A stretch of DNA of 64,000 bases from Dendrolimus kikuchii (Eukaryota > Arthropoda > Insecta > Lepidoptera > Lasiocampidae). The stretch spans positions 6,029,001 through 6,093,000 of the forward strand of contig CM034398.1 in NCBI GenBank assembly GCA_019925095.2. The letters are read 5' to 3'. Below, in pieces: positions 11,333 to 47,508 of the stretch. Under the pieces are notes generated by a model. The model had not been told where the DNA came from. It was given only the letters and a program-made list of their open reading frames with translations, and did not search any database. The number at the start of each line of letters is the position of its first letter. The stretch's first letter is position 1. Position numbers and translations under genes: made by a program.

Positions 11333-11795
11333 ACAGACTCCGGCAAATTATTTTATTCTTCCGAAGTGCGTATCAGAAAAGATGAAACGAAGCTTTAGTG
11401 TGGCAGTGTTTCCATCATTTAACGGTGGCGTATATTCCCAAAATAATATTACACTTTGTTATATGAAACATACAACGAAGAACGCCAATGACACCCATAC
11501 CAAAGGAAAAAACGGAACAATCCAAGACGGGACCTGCACGTATTGTATATTTTCTTGTAAACCAAGATATATAAAATACCACTAGACTAAATAAATTATC
11601 AAAGATCCCAGCAGAATGCCGCTATACTTCGCTTTGATATTAACAATATTTAATTTTGCAAACTCGCTAAGTGTACATTCTTACATCTACATTATATTCG
11701 TAAGATTTTTTAAAGACAACTTTACAAAGACTTTCACAAAAGTTTATAATAATAAATCCTGAAGATATAAAAATTGGTATTAAAACAAAATAAAC

Positions 11796-12022
11796 AGGGT
11801 AAACCATTCCATTGTGGGCAGCTCAATGATTGGCAAACTATTAATTTATTCTAAACTTTAAGGAATCTTACTTTTTATTTTGTAGCCATACAATAATAAC
11901 AATATCAAATATATGACTACAAAATAAAAAATAATTTTATAATAAGATTTTTTTAATTACTTGTATAAATGGATAACATGCCAATCCCAGAGGGGGATGC
12001 CAGCAATAGTATAGTTGCCCCT
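11796..12022. mobile_element. Palindromic MITE (AGGGTAA family), copy 1
   Basis: Imperfect terminal inverted repeats run from AGGGTAAACC and CAATGATTGGCA at the left to TGCCAATCCC and GTTGCCCCT at the right. An inner inverted pair, TATTTTGTAGCCATA and TATGACTACAAAATA, lies between them. Related copies are at 12826-12964 (partial) and 14438-17195 (interrupted). Non-coding. Confidence 0.65.
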
Positions 12023-12825
12023 ATATTACGAGTACATTCGTACTAAACCATTGTTCTCATTTATTGTGGCAAGGAATATTCTTATAGTTACAGAAAAACA
12101 TTTCACGAGAGTACATTTGATCGGACATAAATAAAAATACGTACATACAGCGATTCTTACACACTAATATTGTACATTATAATGATATTCCAAAAAATTC
12201 GATTATACAAATTAATTATTATATTTTTCTATGTTACATTTTTAAGTTTATTGCACATTAAAGACATGATGAATTATTAAAATTGATTAAGCAACAACAA
12301 TAAAGATTTACTAACGGAAAGAAGATCTAATGCCGGTTTTTTTATATATTAGGGAAAACTGCTATTTTTGGGACTGCCGAGTGATTAGCACCTTGTCAAT
12401 TAATTCAAAACAATAAAAATAAAATGTGTGCACAGTTCACACGCAGTAGAAGTGAAACTTCAAAGAGTATACTCACAGATAATTCTTATGTAACTTTTAT
12501 TATTATAAATATAATTCCTTTAGCCTACATTAATCAACATATTATAATTCAAAATAAACTTCTTAAAGTATCAATTTCAATTTTTCACTGTTTTAGTCTA
12601 AAAACTATTATTATCAGTTTTATTTCGGTCCAAATCGGACCTATGTTTAATCGTCGCTCTTATTGACTCTAACCTGTGCTGCAGAATGTAAAACTCGTAT
12701 CTCATTCTCTCGCAGGCTTAGTCTTATAGATGTATGTATATATTTCTTTTTAGTGTCGCCTTTTCGTTTTATCGAGTTTTAAATCACAACGATTCTAAAG
12801 AAATTTCACTTCAAAAATTCCGAAT

Positions 12826-12964
12826 TTTTATTTTGTAGCCATATAATAATAACAATGTAGCAATAATGGATACAAAGTAAAAAAAAATATTATGATATTT
12901 CAATGTTTTGAATAAATAGGGTGCCAATTATAGAGACGGATGCCAACAATGGTATAATTTACCC
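12826..12964. mobile_element. AGGGTAA-family MITE, copy 2, left end lost
   Basis: Starts within TTATTTTGTAGCCATA and runs to the right terminus AATTTACCCT, matching the right half of copy 1. The left terminal repeat is not recognisable. Confidence 0.55.
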
Positions 12965-14437
12965 TACTATCTATGACCGTTACCATTGGTGGAAAATTGA
13001 CATTACTTGTATAGATTGTATCAAATAACTAGTAGTATTCCCTGGTTATATTTGCATTAGTATTTTTTTATTTAAAAACGATAAAAGTACATAGGGTTGT
13101 TTTATACATAGCATAGGAAACCTCGGGGGTTTAAGGTATTAGTGCTATGACAGTAGTTAACGTGCAAATAAATCCTATCGTTTGGATGGACGCATGTGTA
13201 ATCGACAACTTATAACTGGAAAATTTCCACCTAAAGGATATGGACTTATGGACTAATATGGACTTCTTAAGAAATGCAAATTTAAATCCGGCTTAAGACA
13301 AAGAAATGGATAGTACATAGTATGATAATGGCCGTAAGTGTTGTAAGATCAGTGTCTTTAGGTCGAAGGCGCCATAAAAATTATTGGTAAAAAAGTGCGA
13401 TTACGAACTTTTTTTATTGCATGCAGCAGACAAGCAGGCAACCTGATGGAACGCGGTTACCGTCGTCTATAGATATTTGCAACACCAGAAACTAACAAAA
13501 AAAGATCCAAAGTTTGGGGTCACCAAAATCCAATTTAACTGACACTTCAGTTACATGGATCTGAAAAATCCTAGATTATTTTAAAACTTGAAAATTCATG
13601 ACTTAAATTGACACTCAAATTGTACACATATTTAAAAAAAAAGTTCAATTTAATTCAATCTTTAATTATTATTACCTTTTATATATACATTATATATATT
13701 ACACATAGTGATATATAATGGATTATGCTGGCACAGCAATATGCTGAGTGCAAACCTTGTTTGCGGAAAATGCGACGTACAATTTCTCAAAATATGTTTT
13801 TATTTTTAAGATATATGTTAGCAATATAAGTACGTCGCTATTTCTTCAAATATTTTAATTTTTTTCTTTATATATATATATATAGTGTAAATGTCCCATT
13901 AATAAGCCAATAGGACATTAAGTTTACTAGTGTTATTTCAAGTATGAACGTTTAAGCTTTATAATGAACGAGTTAAAATTACATCACTGCTAAGCTCTTT
14001 GGTAAGATTTATATTGGGTAATAATAACTGAGTATTTTATATCATAATACTAAAAACCATTTAAGTCCCAAAAAAAAATTCCCACCAGGCCCTGGAGATA
14101 AGAACCAAACTAATTCAATTTGGTTGACGCGTTTAATATCAGAATTAGAACGAATCTCAATTCAACAACTTTATTTGCAAGAATGATTAATTTATAGTCG
14201 TGTAATTTGATTTTTATATAAATGGTGTATTTTCCACTTTGCAGTATTCATGTTTTCAAAAGGTTAAAGATTAAACTCAGTTAGATGGAATGCTTAACTG
14301 GAATGCTATGCTAAGTATAATTTAATGCTTGGCCAAAAATACAGTATTTCATTTTTTAATTGTTGGCCGGTTCTTAAACGGAGGCTTAAAACAATTTAAT
14401 ACATAGTAGTAGTTTCGTATTCTTACTTATTGCTTAC
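12965..14437. other. Intergenic, no gene seen
   Basis: AT-rich. Around 13430-13490 there is a reversed fragment of the SINE-like tail (GCAGACAAGCAGGCAACCTG), and near 13868-13884 a short TA run. No gene is visible. Confidence 0.45.
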
Positions 14438-14515
14438 AGGGAAAGCTATTCCATTGTCGGCACTCCAGTACAATGATTGGCACTCTATTACTATATTCAA
14501 AACATTAAGAATTTT

Positions 14516-14818
14516 TCTCGTAAGTCGTGGTAGCGTAATGGCTAGCACACGCGTCCCAAACTCAAAGGACGCGGGTTCGATCCTAGGACGCATGCACCAC
14601 TTAGGCAATTTTCTGGTCTAATGTGCATATGGTCACAATTACCACGTGCTAACAACATTAAAGGAAAACATCGTGATGCAACCTTACACATCGAGATAAC
14701 CGATGTGTCAAACCTGCTAAGCCGCCTTGGACAAGCGTGGCGGGTATACTGTCTGTTCCCCCTATAACGGGAGGCCCCTGCCCAGCAGTGGCACATTTAT
14801 GGGCTGTTTATTATTATT
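14516..14818 (+). mobile_element. tRNA-derived SINE
   Basis: The head carries RNA polymerase III-type boxes: A-like TGGTAGCGTAATGG (14528-14541) and B GGTTCGATCCT (14574-14584). The 3' end has GGAGGCCCCTGCCCAGCAGT, a tail motif of lepidopteran LINE/SINE elements, then an ATT repeat. Flanks 14504-14515 (ATTAAGAATTTT) and 14819-14831 (ATTAAGAAATTTT) are a slightly mutated target duplication. A fragment of the same SINE lies near 52520-52575. Confidence 0.75.
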
Positions 14819-14889
14819 ATTAAGAAATTTTAATATTTTTATTTTGTAGCCATACTTTAATTACAATAATATAATGATATTACATTGTA

Positions 14890-17087
14890 CATACATACAT
14901 ACATACATACATAACTTCACGCCAGTTCCCTTGCGGGGTAGGCACGAACAACAGAGCGCCATTTAGGCCCATTCTTACACACCTCACTTGCTTCTTTGAC
15001 ATTCATAACTCTTGTCATGCACACTCGTCTGTTCTTAAGGCTCCTGACATCACCCTCCGCTAGTACACGATCAATTTGATCGTGGAAGGTGTGTCGTGGC
15101 CTTCCACGACTTCTGCATCCATCCACTTTTGCATTGTATATCTGTTTAGTCATTCTTTCATCATGCATTCTTTCCACATGCCCGAACCACCGGAGCATTC
15201 CTTTCCTTACCTTCACCCCGACACTCTCTTTCAGACCAACTCTCTTTCTTACTTCGGTATTACGAACGCGGTCCGCGAGCGTCACTCCGCAGATTTTGCG
15301 CAGTGCTCGCATCTCAACCGCGTTTACTCTACTTTCATGCTCTCTCTTCCATACCCAACTCTCGCTTCCATACGTGAGCGTAGGTACCAGCACCGCGTTG
15401 TGTATGGCGAGCTGGGCCTTCTGGCTGAGGTTCTTAGCGCCTAGAAGTTTACCTAACGCTCCATTCAAACTATTCCCCAAATTTACTCTTCTTTCTATAT
15501 CAGCGGTGTACCTTCCATCCCTCCTAAAAGCACATCCAAGATATACAAACTCATTCACTTGCTCCAGCATAACATCATCGACCATTATCCTTGCATTCGT
15601 TCTGGTTTCTTCTCTTTCAAACACCATAACCTTTATTTTCTTCGCATTCAAATGTAAGCCTCTCGCCTGACAGTCATCTTTCATCATTGTGACTAGTGTT
15701 TGCAGTTCTGATGGCGATTCGGCTAAAAGCACGGCATCATCCGCATAAAGCAAGGTGCTTACAACTAGATCACTCATTCGCACCCCAACATCCATCAATC
15801 TTATTCTCTGGAGACAATCGTCCAGGTATAGGATGAACAGCAAAGCCGACAGCACGCAGCCCTGCCTGACGCCAATATTGACGTCAAACCAGGGCGACAG
15901 GCTGCCATCCACTCGCACGCATGCCATACAGTCCTCGTAAGTGGACTGCACAGCACGCATCAATTGGCCATTAATCCCATATCCGGGCAATATGTCCCAG
16001 AGCTCCTTCCGCACAACCCTGTCAAATGCTTTCTCTAGATCCACAAAACCGCAGAAAACCTTCCGGCCCATAGCCAGCTGCTTCTCTACGATATTGCGGA
16101 GAGAGAAAACTTGATCCATACATCCCCTTCCATTTCTGAAGCCACCTTGTGCATCCCACAGTAATCCATCGGATACCACTCTCATTCTCTTTTCAATAAT
16201 CTTCGTATACACTTTAGATGCTGTGCTGATCAAACTGATGGCCCTGTAGCTGGCGCACTCCATACGTGACCCCTTGCCTTTATACAAGGGCACGATGACA
16301 GCGCGCCTCCAGTCCTTGGGAACCTTTCCCGTCCTCCAGCACAAGTTGCATAAGGACAGGAAAGCGTCCCGGACGCAGGTTCCACCATATTTGATCATCT
16401 CAGCAGACACACTATCGATTCCTCCTGCCTTTCCATTTTTCAGACTTCTTATCGACCATTCGATCTCTTCCAACGTGATCTCAGATGCTGACTCCTCGGA
16501 CTCAGTCACAGACTCAGTCGTGGTGCCAGCATCCGGGATATCATCATACATTTCTCTAAAATATTCACTCCATCGCGCTAACACCTCTTGTGGGTTAGCA
16601 AGAACGTCCCCTGCTTTAGATTTTATTCTTTCCATTCTGGAAGCTGACGAACAACCCCGAGACTTCTTAACCTCTCTCCAAAAGAGTTTGGTATTCGCCT
16701 CGAAGTTCTCCGTCAGCTTCTCTTCTTCTTTCAATTTTATACTTTCGCGCTTCTCTTTCACTAAAGCTTTGGTTTCGTTCTTGCAGAGGCGATAAATTTC
16801 TTTCTTCATCTCTTTCATACTGTCATTCTGTTGCAAAGAAGCAACATAATCCAGCCAGGCTTTTCTCTTTCTCTCTACGCTGGATTTAACATCCGCGTCC
16901 CACCATTCATCACCTTTCGTTGTTATGTGCCTCTTTGCGCATCCACATGCTTCTTTTGCGCTTTCCACTATACTTTCTTTCATACTATCCCAGTCATTAT
17001 CCACATCTAAGTCGGAGAAGTCCGCTTTTGCAAGCCTTTCTTCGACTAGGCGCGCATACATACTCCTTACACTAACATCTTCCATCC
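14890..17087 (-). mobile_element. 5'-truncated RTE-type LINE with 13-bp target duplication
   Basis: The element reads on the minus strand and ends in an ATGT microsatellite tail, as RTE elements do. ATATTACATTGTA is repeated exactly at 14877-14889 and 17088-17100, fixing both ends. The upstream endonuclease region is absent. Four shorter pieces of this family lie at 30881-31223, 57409-57461, 58144-58301 and (more diverged) 28548-29180. Confidence 0.9.
14917..17087 (-). CDS. RTE LINE reverse transcriptase ORF, 5'-truncated
   Basis: The element's reading frame is open from its 5' breakpoint to the stop at 14917, about 720 residues without a frameshift. Visible are an RT fingers/palm block (VDLEKAFDRV), a GVRQGC block, the catalytic YADD (near 15734-15751), and the RTE-type C terminus containing RWFGHVERM and ending PARELA. 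The frame happens to continue about 30 codons into flanking MITE DNA up to 17184; those are not element sequence. The N-terminal AP-endonuclease domain is missing, so this copy is not autonomous. The intact frame suggests a young insertion. Confidence 0.85.
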
Positions 17088-17195
17088 ATATTACATTGTA
17101 TGGGTACAAAATAAAAAATATTAAGATTTTGTAAAATCTTGAATAAATTGACTGTGTGCCAGTCATTGAATGGGCTGCTAACAACTGCTTACCCT

Positions 17196-17589
17196 AATAT
17201 TATTTATAGTACATTTAGTGTATTTTATTATGCATAAGATATTAATTACAAATTAAATTAAACAATATTGCACTCCGCACCAAAATCCGTGGCCTCCCTA
17301 GATTTACCCAATAAAGAGACAATTTTGTATTATCAAGGTTTAGTTCTGCAAAACCACCTGTTACAACTCATAGTGACCATAAAATTAAGCTCAGGTATAC
17401 TTTTCAGATATCAGTGAGATCAAAAAAGCAAATCACTTCCATTTTTTAACAACTGTACGTATAATTACAACACTGAGCAAATTGTACGACGAACTGTGTG
17501 TATCCAAACGTACATTGATAATAATTAAATAAAGACAATGTACATTGAGCAATTAAAAAATACAAAACACTTTTATTAAATACAAAAGA
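17196..17589. other. Intergenic and 3' flank of WDR81
   Basis: No coding signal. A polyadenylation-like AATAAA on the minus strand at 17572-17577 lies 13 nt past the WDR81 stop. Confidence 0.45.
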
Positions 17590-43397
<25,808 letters not shown>

Positions 43398-43861
43398 TTC
43401 TAAATCATTTAAAGATCTTTTGTTTTGTTTTGTTGCGAAGGATATCGCTGGCTGTCGCACTTAATTTCTGAAGTCTTCCTTTGTCAATTTTTGACATGGA
43501 CCTCTATAATAGGGACGCGACATATTGTTCTATACGTACAATTGCTTATACAAATAGCATCCATTTTGAAGGCACACACATAAACATATATTTATCTCGT
43601 TCTTACTCAGCACTGTAACTCGCAGGAAAACAATATAACAGTATTTCAGTGCGTACATAAAGTGGAACATGAATATACGTAAATACCTAATGAGGCCGAA
43701 AATCCGCCATGTTTAGTGCCCAAATGTCATTATCAGTCAGTTCACCTGGTACTTGTCTTGTCAAAAAGTCGTGGTATAAATCAAAATAACTAATTATCTT
43801 TCAATATTTTGCTTGTGATTTAAAATAATTGAAGCCAAATATAAATAATTACGTCGCAGAT
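43398..43861. promoter_or_regulatory. Divergent promoter interval WDR81/THAP
   Basis: 464 bp between the two start codons, transcribed outward in both directions. It contains CCGCCATGTTTAGTGCCC at 43704-43721, resembling a YY1-type CCGCCAT core, repeated with two changes at 46078-46100. No TATA box stands out. Confidence 0.5.
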
Positions 43862-43932
43862 ATGTCCGTGTGCAGTGTAATAGGGTGCGGCATAAGAAAA
43901 ACACCAAATCAGTCATCTTTAACCATACACAG
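43862..43932 (+). CDS. THAP exon 1
   Basis: ATG, then CSVIGCGIRKT with the first two zinc cysteines; donor GTACGC after CACAG, phase 2. Confidence 0.75.
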
Positions 43933-44224
43933 GTACGCTGTAAATAACATTAAAAATATTGCTTATTGTTAATGTTTCCGGGAAAATAAAGGAAGATTTT
44001 CATTATAATTAGCAAGGTTCTTATGTGCAGTTATAGGTCATGAATGGATTTAACTTATTTAACTATATTTTTACGCTTAAATAATGTTAATTTATTAGCT
44101 GGGGTTGTACATTATTTATCGACTTTGATATCGATATAACATGATTGCTTATATAAAATTTCTTATTTTATCATGCTACCCCGCTTAAAACATACAAAAA
44201 TAATAATTAAAACATATTTTACAG

Positions 44225-44402
44225 GATCCCAAGAAATGAGCGTATAAAGTAAAAGTGGCTGGAAGCCATTGGAATGGAAAATATAAAGCCAAATCCAAAA
44301 TATATTTATATTTGCTCGCTACATTTTGATGATAAATGTTTCAACAAAACTCTGGATGTGACTCGACTACGAGATGATGCCGTGCCCTTCAAATTTGTAA
44401 GA
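44225..44402 (+). CDS. THAP exon 2 (contains the stop)
   Basis: Acceptor TTTTACAG. IPRNERIK is followed by TAA at 44250-44252, then KWLEAIG, ICSLHFDDKCF and AVPFKFVR; donor GTAAGT. Confidence 0.75.
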
Positions 44403-44930
44403 GTAAGTTAATACTGTATATACTTTTATAGTTAGTATTGATATACTATTTTTAAATTATATACATATTTTAATACATACATATTATTTTATAACAAAAC
44501 GTGCTATAAAAGGATCAAAATTAATATACAAGTTTTGTATGGTGGGACGATGATCAGCAGGATAGTCGTTGGACTGTCGGCTTATTATATAATTCCTGCT
44601 CCGTCTTCGCAGTCGAAGGCCTTAATATGTCTTCTCGTGCCTCTCACCCTCATGGAGACCGCTCGTACAATTGAAATTTGTACTTTCACTTTTAGCCTTT
44701 GATATACTTGTTGCTGCTACCTTATTACTGATATGCTAGTTACTAGTTGTAGTCTATGTCATTCTCATTCTATATAACTATTTTAGAAAAACTTATGGGT
44801 TTTGTGGCTGTGATTCCATCCAAGAAATGTATTTGGCCAATTTGAATGATAATGTCATAATTTAAGCAAATTTTATGAAAAAAATACTGTGGACACAATT
44901 ATTCTAAACTAATATTTCAATATTTTGCAG

Positions 44931-44975
44931 CGACATGCCAGCCAACATAAAACTGGCATATTAAAAGAAAACTAG
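44931..44975 (+). CDS. THAP exon 3
   Basis: Acceptor TTTTGCAG, then a short RHASQHKTG tail and TAG at 44973-44975. Its reality rests on phase alone. Confidence 0.55.
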   Translation, partial: RHASQHKTGILKEN

Positions 44976-45433
44976 TTGGAAACAATTCCTGTTTTGGCTG
45001 GTCCTGACACCTCTACCTTGGTATATGCTGCACATTTAAGGACTCTGCTGTTCTTTAGCTTCAAGAGATGTTAGATTTTGTATATACAGACTCTTTATAG
45101 TGAAGCTATTGAACCTACTTAGATAAAAGTAATATGCTTTGACATCTTTAGAGGAATAAACCAAAACTGATGGTGTCACTTCTTTGAATTTTGTATTCCA
45201 TGTAAAACATCTAAGGTACAAATAAAACTCATATTATAAACTTATGGCTTTATTAGTTTTACTTTAATAAAAACTATTGTAAATTCGTTAAATTTTTAAT
45301 AATTAAATGATTTTAGAGCGGAAGTCATAAGGAATGACGTTTGTAATTAAATAAATGTTCTGTAGGAGTTTTATTTTTTTTTATCACGCGGCCCTTAATA
45401 AGCTTAAAATTTGAATCACTCTCACTTATGGTG

Positions 45434-45763
45434 CAGCGCACCTATCTTGAGGTGCGTTGCGGTAATGTGTTACGGAATTTAGAATCAGCAACACAATTAA
45501 AATAGATTGTAATAGAGAGGTAAGTAGTTTAGACTACTTACCTCTCTATTACAATCTAATTAATCTGTTGGATATCAAAATAAGAGTACGTGTTTTTCAT
45601 AGGAAAAACACATACTCTTATTTTGATATCCAAAACAGCATAGCTAGCTAGCATGCTAACGTTTTATCGCCGACATAAAGCTTCCATCCCTTTCCGGCAT
45701 ATACGCAAGTACAAGCGAGACGGCAACATACGAAACGACGATAAAATTTAGCATGCTAGAGAT
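45434..45763. repeat. Cluster of hairpins
   Basis: Four inverted repeats in a row: a small one (GCGCACCT / AGGTGCG near 45435-45456); a perfect 26-bp stem 45503-45528 with 45533-45558 and a 4-nt loop; a 31-bp stem 45568-45598 with 45603-45633, one mismatch and a 4-nt loop; and wider arms near 45647-45668 and 45744-45763 (TAGCATGCTAACGTTTTATCG against its near-complement). No coding frame. Confidence 0.85.
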
Positions 45764-46077
45764 GGGCAGATGGCACTGTACTACGCCATATGTTTATGTT
45801 TTGTGGTCACTGTGTTGTCAAACGAGAACTTTATCAAATCAGTGTAGCAACTTTTAAAAATCGTCATATCGTTTACTCGTTAAATTTGAAACACGAACTT
45901 TTTCTTAGATTTCACACATCTAAATCAAAGTATCTTTGCACATAACAATATACTTACTTCCTATTAAAGTATAAATTCTACAAATAATTTATACTCAATA
46001 ATATTGAAAATAAAATGAGCCAGGGACGTTTATCGATAAAACCTAATAACATTAAAATCTTCTGGACAGCACTAAAA
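45764..46077. other. Intergenic, no gene seen
   Basis: AT-rich DNA between the hairpin cluster and the promoter-like segment. Nothing recognised. Confidence 0.4.
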
Positions 46078-46281
46078 CCGCCATGTTTAGTGGCCAGATG
46101 ACGTCACAGTGGCACGCATTTTTTATTGACGTTTCATTTCCATAGGTTTCCTACTTCAGTGATTTTTGATAATTTTGACAAATTGACTTCTACATCCAGC
46201 TGTTGGCCGACTTTTTTTTAACAATTTGACAGCAACGGTTCTATAGTGTTTTTAAATTCTCCACATAGGTAGACAAAAGAG
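46078..46281 (+). promoter_or_regulatory. Promoter-like segment with a splice-donor-like end
   Basis: Begins with CCGCCATGTTTAGTGGCC, a two-mismatch repeat of the WDR81/THAP promoter motif, followed by a palindromic TGACGTCA (46099-46106), and ends AAAAGAG before GTAAGT at 46282. It could be the promoter and noncoding first exon of a plus-strand transcript, or a copied promoter fragment. Confidence 0.3.
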
Positions 46282-47175
46282 GTAAGTCCATACAACCTTG
46301 TGAATTTTAATTTAATTTACGTAAAAAAAGAATATTATAATATATTTAGATCAGCCAAATTGTAGTCCCCTTATTCATAATAGTTATACGAGTCTTAAAG
46401 GCTCGTGAAAAAAAGTTTTAATTATATTCACATTAATAACGCTAACTTTTATAAACTAGAAGTTATAGATGGCCTCGAAACGATTTCAAACTACATCGAT
46501 TGATTTCAAGTATGGAAATTAAAACACACGTAACATTCTAATTGTTTATTGTATATATTCAACTACATTTAATTAAATGCTCACCTATAAATACAACATA
46601 CATATTGAATGAAACCTTTAACACTATGACATAAACAGTATATATTTCCAAAACTATTGCTTCAACTTCTACAATATACATATAACAATATGGTCTAAAT
46701 TATTTTAAATTGGCCCCTTTTTCACCAGTTCTAAACACGCAAATTATTCATAAACGTTGACATGGCAATTTAGATTGCTAATAGAAATCTCAATATCTCA
46801 ATGACACTGCCAAAGCCTTGGGGTATTAATGTCAGTTTTTGATGTGTTTTTGCATTTGTGAGTTAAAACATAAATAAAACCATTAAAAGTTAGTGTGGAA
46901 GTTGTTATTGTTTTGTATGATCCCAAATTCGAGACAAAGCAACACTGAATTGTTTATGTATTGTATACTCTATGATAATTTTAAATTTGCCACACTTTCT
47001 CAGTCTCTATTTTCATTAGCCAGATTTTACCATCCTAATATATAACTTTTGTTGTTACAATATCTGTTGGACAAGTGTGCTTAACCACTCTACAGGTATA
47101 AGACAATAACTTGTAAATACTAACAATACTTTATAGCAAATACAATGATACAACAAGTAGCTCAATGTTTTAATA
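46282..47175. other. UMPS 3' flank, no gene seen
   Basis: AT-rich sequence downstream of the UMPS stop. No coding signal or repeat end identified. Confidence 0.4.
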
Positions 47176-47508
47176 TTATTCTAATTTACCTGAAACTCTC
47201 TTTTCATAACACTTCCATAGAGTTTCTTTGTATAAAATAGCTTGAGTTACAGCACTTTTGGCAGCAACAATACCCCTTCCTACCACAATCACATCAGCAC
47301 CATTGTCCAATATAACCTTCTCAGGACTGTTGTAAACTTGGCCAAGATCATCTTTGGAACTCTCCAGTTGTACTCCTGGGGTTAGTTGTATCAGACCAGG
47401 ATCAGAAAATGTGTCTTTGCCTTGACAGACAAAACCTGTTATCAGTTCAGGATATTTAGATGCCATCCTGACTGAAGCATCTCTGTAGTCAGGAGATATG
47501 AGGTTACC
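47176..47508 (-). CDS. UMPS: UMPS exon 4 (OMPDC C terminus)
   Basis: 333 nt from acceptor TTTTCAG to TAA at 47176-47178. Contains [20 protein letters not shown] and VVGRGIVAA. Confidence 0.93.
   Translation of the reverse strand, partial: GNLISPDYRDASVRMASKYPELITGFVCQGKDTFSDPGLIQLTPGVQLESSKDDLGQVYNSPEKVILDNGADVIVVGRGIVAAKSAVTQAILYKETLWKCYEKRVSGKLE

Larger units (their letters stand above)
14438..17195. mobile_element. AGGGTAA-family MITE copy 3, host of two nested insertions
   Basis: Left terminus AGGGAAAGC at 14438 and right terminus GCTTACCCT ending at 17195 are inverted copies, with CAATGATTGGCA and TGCCAGTCATTG further in. Removing 14516-14818 (tRNA-SINE) and 14890-17087 (RTE LINE) with one copy of each target duplication restores a MITE of about the size of copy 1. 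Confidence 0.7.
43862..44975 (+). pseudogene. Small THAP-domain gene with an in-frame stop
   Basis: Three exons (43862-43932, 44225-44402, 44931-44975) joined by GT/AG borders in continuous phase would give about 97 residues, essentially one THAP zinc-dependent DNA-binding domain. The C2CH ligands are visible: CSVIGC in exon 1, ICSLHF in exon 2; also the invariant tryptophan (KWLEAIG) and an AVPFKF box in the AVPTIF position. However, TAA at 44250-44252 interrupts the domain just before KWLEAIG, while everything after it stays in frame and conserved. It is either a recent nonsense mutation, a sequence error, or a readthrough or alternatively spliced case. A polyadenylation signal AATAAA is at 45221-45226. 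THAP proteins of insects are often derived from P-element transposases; no transposase part is present here. Confidence 0.75.

Noticed and set aside
12424..12666. 80-codon plus-strand frame as a small gene
   Set aside because: AT-rich low-complexity codons, no domain, no splice or promoter context.
14520..14590. A tRNA gene suggested by A- and B-box sequences
   Set aside because: The cloverleaf is incomplete, no clear anticodon arm forms, and the sequence continues into a SINE body with target duplication. It is the head of a tRNA-derived SINE.
14917..16795. Plus-strand frames of 60-193 codons within the RTE element
   Set aside because: They are antisense shadows of the reverse transcriptase ORF.
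43398..43460. Upstream extension of WDR81 exon 1
   Set aside because: The frame is open but has no ATG; it would need a GTG start, not expected in an animal nuclear gene.
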